Assembly (NCBI GenBank): GCA_902702965.1
Contig: CACRXP010000194.1
Location: forward strand, 862,803-926,802
Direction: 5' to 3'
DNA length: 64,000 bases
Origin: Spirometra erinaceieuropaei
Lineage: Eukaryota > Platyhelminthes > Cestoda > Diphyllobothriidea > Diphyllobothriidae
Made by a program: the position numbers and the translations under genes. Of this stretch, positions 45,068 to 57,000 are shown in pieces. The notes beneath the pieces are model-generated. The model saw nothing but the letters and a program-made list of their open reading frames with translations, searched no databases and was not told the DNA's origin. The first letter of the stretch is position 1; every line of letters starts with the position of its first letter.

Positions 45068-48000
45068 CTGAAAAAATGTGCGCGATATAGAGAAGACTTT
45101 GTAATATCCGCAGGGTGAAGCGGTTTACAAAATTCGAATGAACGGGGACACCGGATTTTATGAAATCAACACCATAAACTGGGATTTGGCTCAGAATATG
45201 CACTTACGCTTTTGTCGTCAAGCGGTGGGAATTCAAAAAACCAATCTGCATTAAGGTACTATCTTTAAATGCAAAAGAACGTTCCATTACATACAAGATC
45301 ATTTGCTCGATTGATCAAGTCGTCGCAGGCACCATCAACATCTGAAGGATCACCCATGACCAGGACGATGTCTGCAGCTTCCCCGGTCGTTCCCCGGGGA
45401 GGGAACTCGACATCAACAGAGTATGCTTCTTCCAGACGGTGAATATGGCTCCGCCTTGTGCCTATGAGGCGTGAATGAATCTACAGGGAGAGGATATATA
45501 GTTAGCTTCTGGAAGAATATAATATCTATTCTCATAGATGCGCAGACACAGCCTAGATTTTAGATCCGATCTTTGCGCAAAAACACCAGCCAAGGCAACC
45601 GAAACTTATTACGGCTTATTCCAATTCAGAGTCAATAACAGAACACAGGATATAAGGACAAGTTATCTGCTTAATTCGGCAAACCAGGCGCGACGGGCCA
45701 AAGGGTAGTACTATGCAACTAGCGCAACACTCAAACTACCCGAAGAATTTGGTTTTTTGTCGTGCAATGTCCATTTGCGGCAAAATGACGCTGTCCTGGA
45801 GGTAACTCAAAAAAATCACGATCCTGCAAGCCGTCAGTAAGGATGATACATAAAGTATCTACTGTGGGCGCGGGGATCATTCGTTTACTCATTTTATTTG
45901 CAGCGGAAAATGATATGTATTGCAGGCAAGGTCACTCGGACGAAAATTGGGGACACAAAATTACGTCTTGGATGGCCTCTTGCACATTTGGTGTTAATTT
46001 CTGTAGTTATGATACAAATGTGCTTATGAGACTGTAGTTTCTACAAGGCTATTTCCCGCGCTTTTTGAAGAGCGGTCTAGCGACAGCATCGCTCCAGTCT
46101 TTTATACCAAAGAAATCAAAGGTTAAACTCTGTACACATAAGAGGATGTGTAAACTATCTAAGATAAAGTATCTAATGAATGTTAATTTACCCAGCTGTT
46201 GGCGTGAGTGCGTCTTCAAGAATGAGAGCATTGCAACAATACTCCCAAACAATTAATGTTTAAACTGACGTCTCTAGGAACAGCCCACGAGGTGGCTGGT
46301 CTGAGATCGCCCCGATTCGATACACTCCCAAAATGGTCGGTCAAAAAGCTGGCAGGCGAACCACAAGACCGGGAGCTTTTTTGCTGAGAGCAACCTCGCT
46401 CAGAGAAGCACTGGCGAACCCATCAATGATAGGTCTATGAGGATGGACCTTTGACAAAGATATTTTAAGGATGTCTGAAACCAAAAACTCTCAACACCCC
46501 TCTCCTCTGTCCAACTGTCGCCCTGGTTATATCTTGTGGTTCTACTGCGTTGTGCATGCCGCCGACGTTCGAAGACGCAGGAGTAATCAAGATTTCAAAT
46601 GTAAAGCCTCTGGAGAGACAGAATTGTTAGCATAAATCTGTAAGATCGGTTGAAATGCTATACAACAGTGTATATTAAAGGCAGGGACAGATGACTGGAG
46701 TTCTGTCACCATGCAGTCACAGCCGCTTTGTTGCCACCGTCAAAAGTTGTATGACTGTCTTTCTGAGACCAGACAAACCGACGTCGCCAAAGAAATATAA
46801 ATTTATTATATCTCCGTTTCCGACGGATTGCCTAGTTCCGCATATTCTACAGGAAATCGAGAACTACTAGCTTCAGCGACCCTAGTGTAGCGTTCCGTCC
46901 AATGTACGACACGTTTTGGCAAGTAATGAGTGGAAGAACACATGGCGAGCTTATCGCGCTGAATAGGACTTATTGCCAGGCCAATCGAACCGAAAACCTG
47001 AGTCGGGATTATCCGATTCGTTCTTGCCGAGATCAAGTCTATTCCCTCGAGCTTGCAGTGAGGTGCCGGTCGACTGAGTCCGACTACGTTGACGATGTCG
47101 CCCTTGTCGTATCAAGCTATAATGACGTATAATGTGATGTAGCTAAACCAGTCACCCGAACCATAAATACTAGGAAGGTAAAAGTTTGTGAGCTGCATTT
47201 ATGACCAGAAGGCACTCCAGAGATTGGTGGCTGTCAGCTTAGAGGAGTAGACAGTTCCAAATACCTCAGAGGCTTTTGTTGAATGGATAGTGAGGACGTT
47301 GTCTCCCGGATCGATGTTGCTCGTGGGATTTTTATTGCCTTTAGGTGTCTGTAAAGTCGACGCAGTGTCTTCAACGACACAGAGATCTGTGTACACCGAC
47401 CAATCTTTTTACAAAGTTGTGAATATTGGGCTGTGCGCGTGGAAGACGAGGATCGAGTTGGGATAGCTGATCACTACTCTGAGAACCATAATTCCAACGA
47501 AGTACACCGGCTCTGTCTCGAAGAAGACAGTTCGTAATCGCTGTGACATCACGAGACCATCCAATAAAAATGGCCGAGGAGGTTTGGGCTCGTCCGTCCT
47601 ATAAGTTCAGTGTTGCTGCCCTCAGCTCGTCGTCATTGTCCACCTGGAGGTGTCCAAGTCAACTGAGATCTGACTCTACACAATACGTCAAGGAGTAGAG
47701 ATAATACTCTGACCTTCAGAGTTCGGTCTCCGTTGCTGGGGCATGGGCTGGTCGCTTTCCAAATCGCAAATGACAACGTGAATGGACTTCTCGTTGGAGT
47801 AACTAGAAACTGCCGGATTACTTGCTCGAAAAAGAGCGAGAGCATCACGACCTACCGAGCTGCCGACGAGAGTCACGCGCAATTCACCGCTGCAACCTCG
47901 GGATTGTAGCGGTCCTTGTCAATTGCGACGGGGGAATTAACATGTGAGTGGGAGACAAAAGCCCGAAAGTTCTAACCCACGGTAGCCTGAAAAGTGTCCT

Positions 48001-51000
48001 TCGGCCAGAGCATACGGACAGCTCAAATGCGACAGTTTGTTCGTTGTAACATTCCAAGGACATATCAGGTCGTGCTAGAAGAACTCTGGAGTGGTGTGTA
48101 CGTTTGCAGTCGCCTGCACCATGCAGTCAATGACTTCGCTCTAAACACAACTTCTTTCCAAGAGTGGAAGCAGTCTAGGAGTGGACAGCTTAGCATTTGG
48201 CTTGACAGACCCTCAGGATCTCAAGCTAACTCGGAGTTCTTTAAGGTTTCGCCTATATCATTGGCAGAGACAGGAGAATGTAATTAATTCACCGGGTACT
48301 TCGTCGCCAACCGTCATGTATGCGGAGACTGAAGGTTAGTCATAACTACGGTTGATTTGATCAGTCGCGATCGCAGCCGCACCTAGTGTGGAACAAAGGA
48401 CGCACTAACATCTCGAATAAGAGGTGCTCAAACTGAGGAAACTTGAAGTTTTTTTGGGTGATTCGAGTAATGTAAGCAGGGCTGAAGAGGAAAGACCTAA
48501 CTAAGACCGCTCTAAATCCTTAACAGTATTCTCCGGAAACGACACCAGGGTGGCTAGCAAAAACAGTGGTTAGACAGCTCATAAGGACTTCAGAAAAGAA
48601 TCAGTCCGACAATGCACAGCGTTAAACTCGACAAATCGTCCCCAAATCCCCCCATAAAATGTCATACATAGAAGGGTCAAATCATAGATAACTTTGAGGC
48701 CAGCTCTACTATCAATGGTCGTAACCGTTAGAAGCGTTTAATTTGAGGTCTGGAGAGTTTGAAACAATTACAACGGATACATGGGGATGCATAAATTCAC
48801 CTGCTCTCAAACAATTAAACAGACGCCGGTTATTAAGTTCGCAGGTCTGAAGTGCCTCCTTTGCTTGGGCTTTAGCACCCACACCTGATCTCCCGAACCA
48901 GCAGACAATTAAAGAACGGAGTACGGACCAAAGAAGACTAAAAAAGCCGTCTTTCGAATTATCTTTGTGGGAAGACAGAACCTCAGCATGGATACCCGAG
49001 AACGAGACCAGAGATGGGGCGCAGCGTTCCGTCTGCTCAGCGGCTTTGCCTGTTGCAATATGATCTAGTGGTCAACAATGTCCACGCACGCGACAAGCAA
49101 GACTGGTCCCGTAATCAGGTATGACATGCACTTCAAATACGTTGGACATTAAGAAATACGGATGATTGAGCATGAGGCTGTGGCTGCTATCAAAGTCCAG
49201 AATTTAGGATTAAATCACAAATATTTTCAAGTTGGGAACAAGGTGTGACTCAGTAAAGGCGAAAGCGAGCCTGAAATGGCCATCCCAGTATGACCTTCCA
49301 TGTCTCTTCACTTTCCAAAATGAGTAGAATTCAGTCGGAATTCACAATAAAGAGACGGTTTTAACACAAATCACAGTCGCGAGTAGATCGAGGTGCGAAG
49401 GCTACCAGGGCAATTGCAGGTTGCCCACGTGGTCTAACTGATCGCATAGGTCTGGTGTCTCCCGCCGTATGTAGGCTACTTCCAAGTGGTGCAAGGTTCG
49501 AGGTGTACGCGCTCGGACAATTACTCGAAAAGCTGTTTTAAGGTCGACAACATGACCGCTATCTAACAGGTGTTTCTTTATAGACGAACGAGGAGTTTTG
49601 TTTTCTTGTTTGAAAAGCCAATTAGGCAAGTGTTCGGCGGCCCTGGTTGCCAATTGCCTTTGCGTTCGCCCAATGCACCTGCATCCGCAAGTGCATGTGA
49701 ATTCGTACACGCAATTCGGAGTGGCGTGCATCGGCAAGGTATCCTTTGCGCGGTTAATTGGAAGAAAGGTTGTAAAGATATCGACTAAAAAAGTCTGAGC
49801 GCCAACACATAAAAATTGAGTAGAAAAGTCGACTGGTAATTGCGTACAATCGATGCCACATACCTTCGAGGGAATATGCAGTTGTTCACAGACGAAGGTA
49901 GCACATTTTTCCAGAAGGGTCTCTAGCTCCTTGCGGGCAGCCTCAACTTTCTCCTTGTAACCTTGTAACACGATAGACGTGATGGAGGTCCTGACAAGAC
50001 GATAACTGTTAAGAAAAGGCTGGGACACCGTTGGTGTCTCCGGTCTGGCTTCATTCTTGACACTGGCGGCATGAGTTTCCTCAGCGGCATCGGTCTCGTC
50101 AGAGAGCAGTTGCACATCTGAAAGTTCTTTCTGTGTTTCTTCCGGTTGCTTTGGTGCTGCCTCGGTGTTTCCGGGTTCTTCAGCGGCGGCTGGTGGCTGT
50201 CGTGGAGACAATTTAACGTGAATCACCACGCCATATGATTTGTAAAGGCGGTCCTTCTCGTTCATTATACGTGTGACAAAACGCTCCTCGACCGGCAGCG
50301 TTTCCGTGTATGAACGAGCCATCCAATCGGCCTTCTCTTCTTCATATACCTTGCGGAGAGCATCTAATTCAGCTTTTACGGACTCTATATGATCTGGGGA
50401 ACCACGGATTTTGATGTAATTGGCGCCACGCTGACCTCGCTGGGGTAATTGCAGGGAGACCTGGATGAAAAATGAAGCGTGTATTGGAAGGTTATGTTTG
50501 AAAAGCCAAGCAATAATGTGGCTACTTATTCGTGATAGGCTGAAAAGCTACTGGTGGCGGTAAACGACACAAAACTTCCCGCGCATAACGGATGACTCGT
50601 CACGAAAGAAACACACAAATGAGAACAATGAGGAAGAGAACAACCCAAAACGGTAGAATTAAGGCAATTACTGTTCAGATAATAGAAGAAAAGAACAGAA
50701 GAATTTGGATAGCTTTCCGGTCAATATGAGTGTATCGAAAAATGGAGACAAAAAGGTAAACACACGACAGCTCACATCAAACTTAGTTTGCAATTCCATA
50801 AGCTTCGTCATGTGGCCATCGAACTGGGCGGTATTCACAACCTCCGATTCTTTAGTGTTTCGTCCGTTCTGATTGGGGGCGTGCTGGTCTCGCCCGGTTT
50901 GCTTTTGGAACTTTAGTTTACCAGCATGACGAGGTTGGTCAGTGGAAAAAAGTTTGCCATGAAATTCCTGTGGAAACTCGTAGGTTTCTGTGATAGGCAA

Positions 51001-54000
51001 CAGTGGCAGAAGCTCATTCTTTAGTGCCGCTTCGATCCTTTCAGGACGACCGGTAAGCACAATATAACCATATACATCTCCCTTCTCCCCGTCCAACTCA
51101 CCTACAAAAAAACAACTGGTAAGAGATGCCGCATGAGATGGATGCCAAATGCCAAAAAAGAAAACAGAACACGGGGACATACCCTTGGAGACGGGGATGA
51201 ACTGGAAGGTGACGAACACATTGTAGTTTCGTTGGATGTCGCCGAGGCCCGAGCGAAACTTATTAAGGATTTGACAGTGACTGGCCTCAGTAAGTGGATG
51301 TTTTACAACGGTCTGGCACTTTAGGTCAGAAACCATGTTTTCGAGACACTGCTGGGCAGCCTGAGTTAACAAGAAAGACAACAATGAAGCAGCCGCTGCA
51401 AAGACAGATCACAGGCATAGTCAAGTTGCCTTATCACGAACGGGAGATGACTATATAAAACGGAAAGCTAGGAATGGCAAACTAAAAACAAACCGCCCTT
51501 GGTTAATAGGAGACAGTGGAAAATAGCGCATTACTGATCATGAGTAAAGCCGACACAGAAGTGAGGTAGTTAGTTCTGACGACAAGATGAGGTCGTTTAA
51601 ACATAATTAAGATTACGGATAGATCTACTAACAGATGTCGAAGTTCATGGTTGAAGAACCTGGACGATGGAGGCTCGTGTTTGACATAAATTGTTTAGCA
51701 GTTGCGGAAATTTCAAAGACACCATTCAAATCGAAGCAAATTAATGTGGAGTGCAGCAGTAATGATAGTGGTGGTTGTAGTAGTACCCTAAAATTGTCAC
51801 TGTAAAACTTAGTTTGGGGTAGAACTATGCCTCTGGCTTCAATATTCCATGAAAAGTAGAGGGATAGAAGATTACAGCTAGCAGATCTGGCAGCTGTGGC
51901 AAAATTCCCACTAAAAAGTCTCCCTACCTCCACACACGCCTTCGCACCAAAAAGACGGATGGGAACGTCACCCGTCGGTTGCTGTTGTTGAGGTTCTGTT
52001 CGTTCCTTTTGGTACCGACGAGCAACGTTGCCAGGGCTGGTGGCGCCAGGAACTTTGGGCCAGACAACCTTCACCCTCTCAAGCTCGGGGTAGTTGAAGC
52101 AGGCACGGTAGTTAAGCATATCCCTGATCAAGGAGCTGTCCACTTCAACTGTTGCGTCGACTTCATCCTCCATAGTTTTAATCATCTGTTCAAACTCTTT
52201 TTGAGCCTTAGAGACAGATTCCTTCTCGCCAATTATGTGGATTTCGGAGGCCAGCTTTGGGTCGCCTTCGTTGCGGTCAGGGAAGATTATTTCGACATTG
52301 TGCTTTTCACGGAAACGCGTCAGATTGGCTCCACCACGACCAATTAAGTGGCCATGGAATTTGGGATCTGCATAGACGGTGACCTAAAGGGTGAAAATGT
52401 TGTAGTATTAAATAAATACAGTAAAAAATACATTCTCAAGAAACCGACGATTTCAAAGTGATTGCAGCGCAAGTACAGCTTACATCAGCACACCGTTCCA
52501 TCATTTTTGCAGACATTGAGTCGATTAGTGACTTAGCCTTCACCAGCGCTTCTGGTGGACCACTGATAACCAGTTGGCGGGGCTGGGCTCTCGAAATCTT
52601 GAGTTGTACGCCCTCACACTGTTCGCGAATAGAGCGTAGTCGAACGGCAGGATTGTCGGCAAATTTAGAAAGAAGGAGGGATGGAAGCTGAACCGTTATT
52701 TCCTGAATATTGGCCTGGAAGGTAACAAAGCGAATGAATTAGTCACTTTAGAGTATACAGGGCGCAAAATAAAAAAGCACATGTAATACAACATTTTTCC
52801 AAATAACAACAGTTGGCAAGCTGAGAAACATTTCATGAACGTCTGCGCTTTCATGGGAGAGTTGCATCCGTCGATCCGATATGATTGCAAAATGGAATAC
52901 AGACGTTTCATTTTGTCATGGAGTGGCACATGTGAGCCTTTGCAGACGATCACGTGGCACTGAGTGCTCAGTCATATAGGTACAATACAGACTTCAGCTG
53001 TCATCTCTGGTTAGCTTGATATCACCAGCCATCCACACTCTAACCCCTGTATATGAATACCTGGAAACTGAGCAATAGTTCAGCACCACCAGTGGGTAAG
53101 CTTTCGAGGCCTAGGTCATCGATGAGGCTGGAATAACGAGAGCTTACGCATTATTCTAAAGCGGATATCCAAGTCGGACATATTTTTGTCAGTCGTCTTA
53201 GACCAAGGGTTTTCGCTGAACACACGTTTTTCTGGGTGGATTTTCTGTTTGGCATCCAATACGTGCATCAACCGAGTCAAAATTTCAAGTTGTGCGCGAT
53301 TTATACTTTCGGAAAGTACGTCACTGTCAGTAGAATCATGTGATACCTGTCGCAATCTTCCACAACGATAACTTGGAAGCTGATTCTGGCTCACTTTTTC
53401 GTCGACCGGCAGGCTGTGGAAAGTGACCTGGTCCCTTATCTACAATGGCTAACAGCTTTCCTACAGAATTCAGTAAGTAGTCACTATAAGCAACTCCAAT
53501 ATATTGTTGGTTTGGTTGTGAAGTTGACTTAGTAGATCTGCGGCCCAGGCTTTTCAACCAGGGAGGAAGTTCTCTTATGCGCTGCGACTATCAGTGAGGC
53601 ACACGTACGGCCGTTAGACCATCAAAATCGGAAAGGTTAGACGTGATCTAGACTTCATGTCTCCAACTACCGATCCTAAGTGACCTATCAGTGGTGCATG
53701 ATTTTTCCCCCTTTTTGATACGCACACACCCGTCTACATCTTCGTCAGTCAAGAACTTGACATGAGGTAGTAAATGAGTGGAACTAAATGTGCAGACAAA
53801 TGCCGGCGCTGTTGCCGCCGCCAGTTAGAAAGAAGAATAGCTACCTATGAGCAAGAAGATAAAAGCAGAAAAAATGCGGACGCTTACAAGAGATTTTTGT
53901 AACTTCTCAAGCCGTTGGACGGCCGCCTCAACGTTCTCCTGGCGACCAATAATGACCACGACCTGTGAACCGTCTGCAGACGCAGGCGTGTAGTGGATGC

Positions 54001-57000
54001 GCGTTTTTGTCTCCTCTAACAGACGTACAATCGTGGCACCCAGCAAACGCTGGAGACAATCCTTGAAAAGACGGATCTGTTGGAAAGATTTGTGGAATTT
54101 TGTTTTGAAGGCCAAAAGAGAACGGACAGGTGCTAGTACGCCAGAACAAGATTAATATGCATACCTCTTGCTCGTAGTTCTCCTCCTTGACCTGTTTAAT
54201 GAGCTTATGCAGGCGGTCGGACGCAGCATCCACCTGATCTCGCACACCGTTAAGTTGCACGATGAAGCTGACGGACGAACTGTCTGCAGCATCAGTATTC
54301 CTTCGGCGCGGCCCCGAGACATCAGGCCAAAGGATTTTGACCTCAGGAAAATTCTCCTCTATTTGTCGGATAGGGGGAGGATTACCAATCCGAAGCAGCT
54401 TCTGGATACGGGGATCGACAATCATATCCTTCGTTTTCTCATTTTCCTATAGAGAAAGAAATAACTGCCATAGAAGCTGCCCACTATAGTTTATAATCGA
54501 ATCGGGGTTGGTGATAAGGAGTGGCCTACCCATGTTATGCAGGAGCGTGGAGCGAAACCAGTCTTATTGACTCCGCAGAACTCGGCTGCCGTCTACTTAG
54601 CATTCAACTTATAGGACCAGACAAGTTATAATAGGTGAATGATTCCCAGCGCCTCTGGGAAAAGATACGATGGGCACGTACTATGTTAGTAAGTTCAACT
54701 CGGCGGGCCTCCCAATCCAGTCTAAGTTGGTTTACTTCACGCGTTACTGCCGGGCGGGACTCGTAATTAAACTGCGTCTATCATCCTGTTGTTAACACAG
54801 TGCAAACGAGTGGCGCTGGCTTTTCTAGGTTCATGTTTTTTTATCTAAGAAACGCTCGATATCTGTCACCAAACGCTGGCGCATATGCGGGAGGTTTAAA
54901 TTGGACGTAGAATGGGAGGATGCGGGCACGCGGAGACTCGGTCCAACTCTTTCCGTAGAATGTTAAATGCGGTAGGTGACGGATTAAAAAAGGGACCAGT
55001 TCTGTACAGAAATCAACAGTACACAAGCATTCCATGTAGTAGGGCAGAAAGGTGTTTTGTAGATTTGCAAATGTGCTCTTACCAAAAACAGTTGCATTGT
55101 TGAAGGACACAAGCTAAGGGGGAGCACAGAATAGCGAACGAAGTCGACTATTCCTTAGTGGTGTACCCACAATAAGTCGGCTAACAGGATGACCACCAAA
55201 TGACTCCGGTCATAATACGGCCTCGGGTAAGCCACGTAGTCCGTTAATAAAATTTAGTCAAACATGCAAGGGCTTCGGTCAATTAGTCAACACTTGACGT
55301 CCCCTGGTGATAGAATTTGATAAAGTATCGGGTTCTGAATAAGAGATAACGGGGTCGCAGCACAGTTAGGTGCGACAATGAGGACAACGCTCGAGCAAAA
55401 ATAAGGCACGTACTAAAAAAAAAAGAGGCAATAAACGGTGTACAACTGACCAGCTTGTGTATCAGTCTTTCGATCTCTGCCTTTACAGCCTTGACATTGT
55501 ATTCCTCACCCTCAAGATAGACTACGTTCGGGTCTTCCGGTTTTCCAACCTCAGTTGCGGACGGAAGTCGAACGTCGTAGCGGTTGGAGCGTATAAACTG
55601 CATAATGCTACCTTGGCTACCAAGCAACTTTTCGTGGAACTTGGAGTCGACTCTAACTGATTCAACGTAAAAACTTGCAGACAGCTGATTTATCCTGGCC
55701 TTTAAGCGGTCCACAATCACTGCAACTTCCTCAGGAGGACCTTCAACCAGAATTTTATCACTGTTGTTTTGGAAGTCAATCCGGACCTAAAACAGGTAAA
55801 ATGCCAAGGACGCGTTTCATAAAAAAGCAAGAGGAAAGTATCATGGCGAAAGTCGGAGTAGTCTTTCATAATACAGTAGTAAGTAACGTCAGAAATGCAA
55901 AAGGAAAAGGCTTGCCTGGTCCAAGTGCAATTATAGTACCTAGGTGACATGGACAAATACGCCTAGGGCAAATGGAGTGAGGGTGCAAAGAGAACAATGG
56001 GTTTTCTATCAGTCATATGGTGCAGGATATGTGATAAGTAGAACCTCAACGTGGTGAGCTTTAAGAAGCATGCAAACTACAGGCTTGATATGATTTTATG
56101 GAAACAGCCATAGCGATTACATCTGAAAAAAATGCATCTAAACAAAGATGTAAAATGGCCCAAAAAAGCGTAGGACAACAGTAAACTACTGAACATAGGC
56201 GAATTGGGTACAACTTACTGCCTCATAACCCTCTCGAAGAGAAGACAAGGAAGCTCCTTTTCTGCCTATAAGGATTCTGTGGAGCCTCTGCGGCGCAGAT
56301 ATCTCCTCCGTCGTGGAAGATGATGCTCGTTTAAAAACCATTGTCAGGGCGCGGCCTAGGTCTTCTGGAAAACCTCGAAGCGTGAACTCGTCGCTGTCAG
56401 AATCAACAGGCGGTTCTAGCGAGACGTTAGTCTCCTCAAGAATTTTCTGGATGCCAGAATTTCGGTCACCAATCACCATGCGATGTTTTTCGCGTTGAAT
56501 CACGGCTGGAATAGTAGTGCACCGTTCAGCTCTGGACTTGTATATTTTCAATATTTCTTGTACAGCCTGAGCTACTTCCTTCCGCTTCCCAGAAACAGCC
56601 ACGTGGTCGCCTGGTGGGAATGAGATGACGACGCCCGCTCGTTCCCGCCACTCGTTAACAAATTTATTTCCTCTTCAAAAATAAGAGAAGAAACAGCGCA
56701 AGGAAATTTCAAACACTTGAGAACGAATGAAACTAACTGGTTTAATGCACAGCTACAGGCGGCTCTAAACTAAGGTGAAAATATTTCGTTGTACGAATAA
56801 GGATTTGGGAGTTGGCCTAACGAGTACCCGTGAACAACAAAACCAGAACAGATAGGTCAACAAACAGAAAGATTGAGTGATGGATAGGCGGTGTGTCAGT
56901 GTAAAGCCATCACAGATGAATAGTTGGGCTTGTCCAACTCAGGCGATCTCGGGGTGGTATTAGGTTCAGTTCATTAGTCAAAATAGCGAATCCCAGCTGT

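Noticed and set aside
49402..50322. Single 306-codon CDS
   Set aside because: A strong GTATGT donor at 49863 ends vigilin exon 12 and the missing KH half is found at 45480-45295, so the continuous ORF is mainly intron read-through. Kept only as a finding.
51979..52347. Plus-strand 122-codon ORF
   Set aside because: It is antisense to vigilin exon 9, which has clear KH homology on the other strand.
53116..53394. Minus-strand ORF as an extra vigilin exon
   Set aside because: Exons 7 and 8 join in phase across it and recreate the conserved KSL-ANIQEITV segment.
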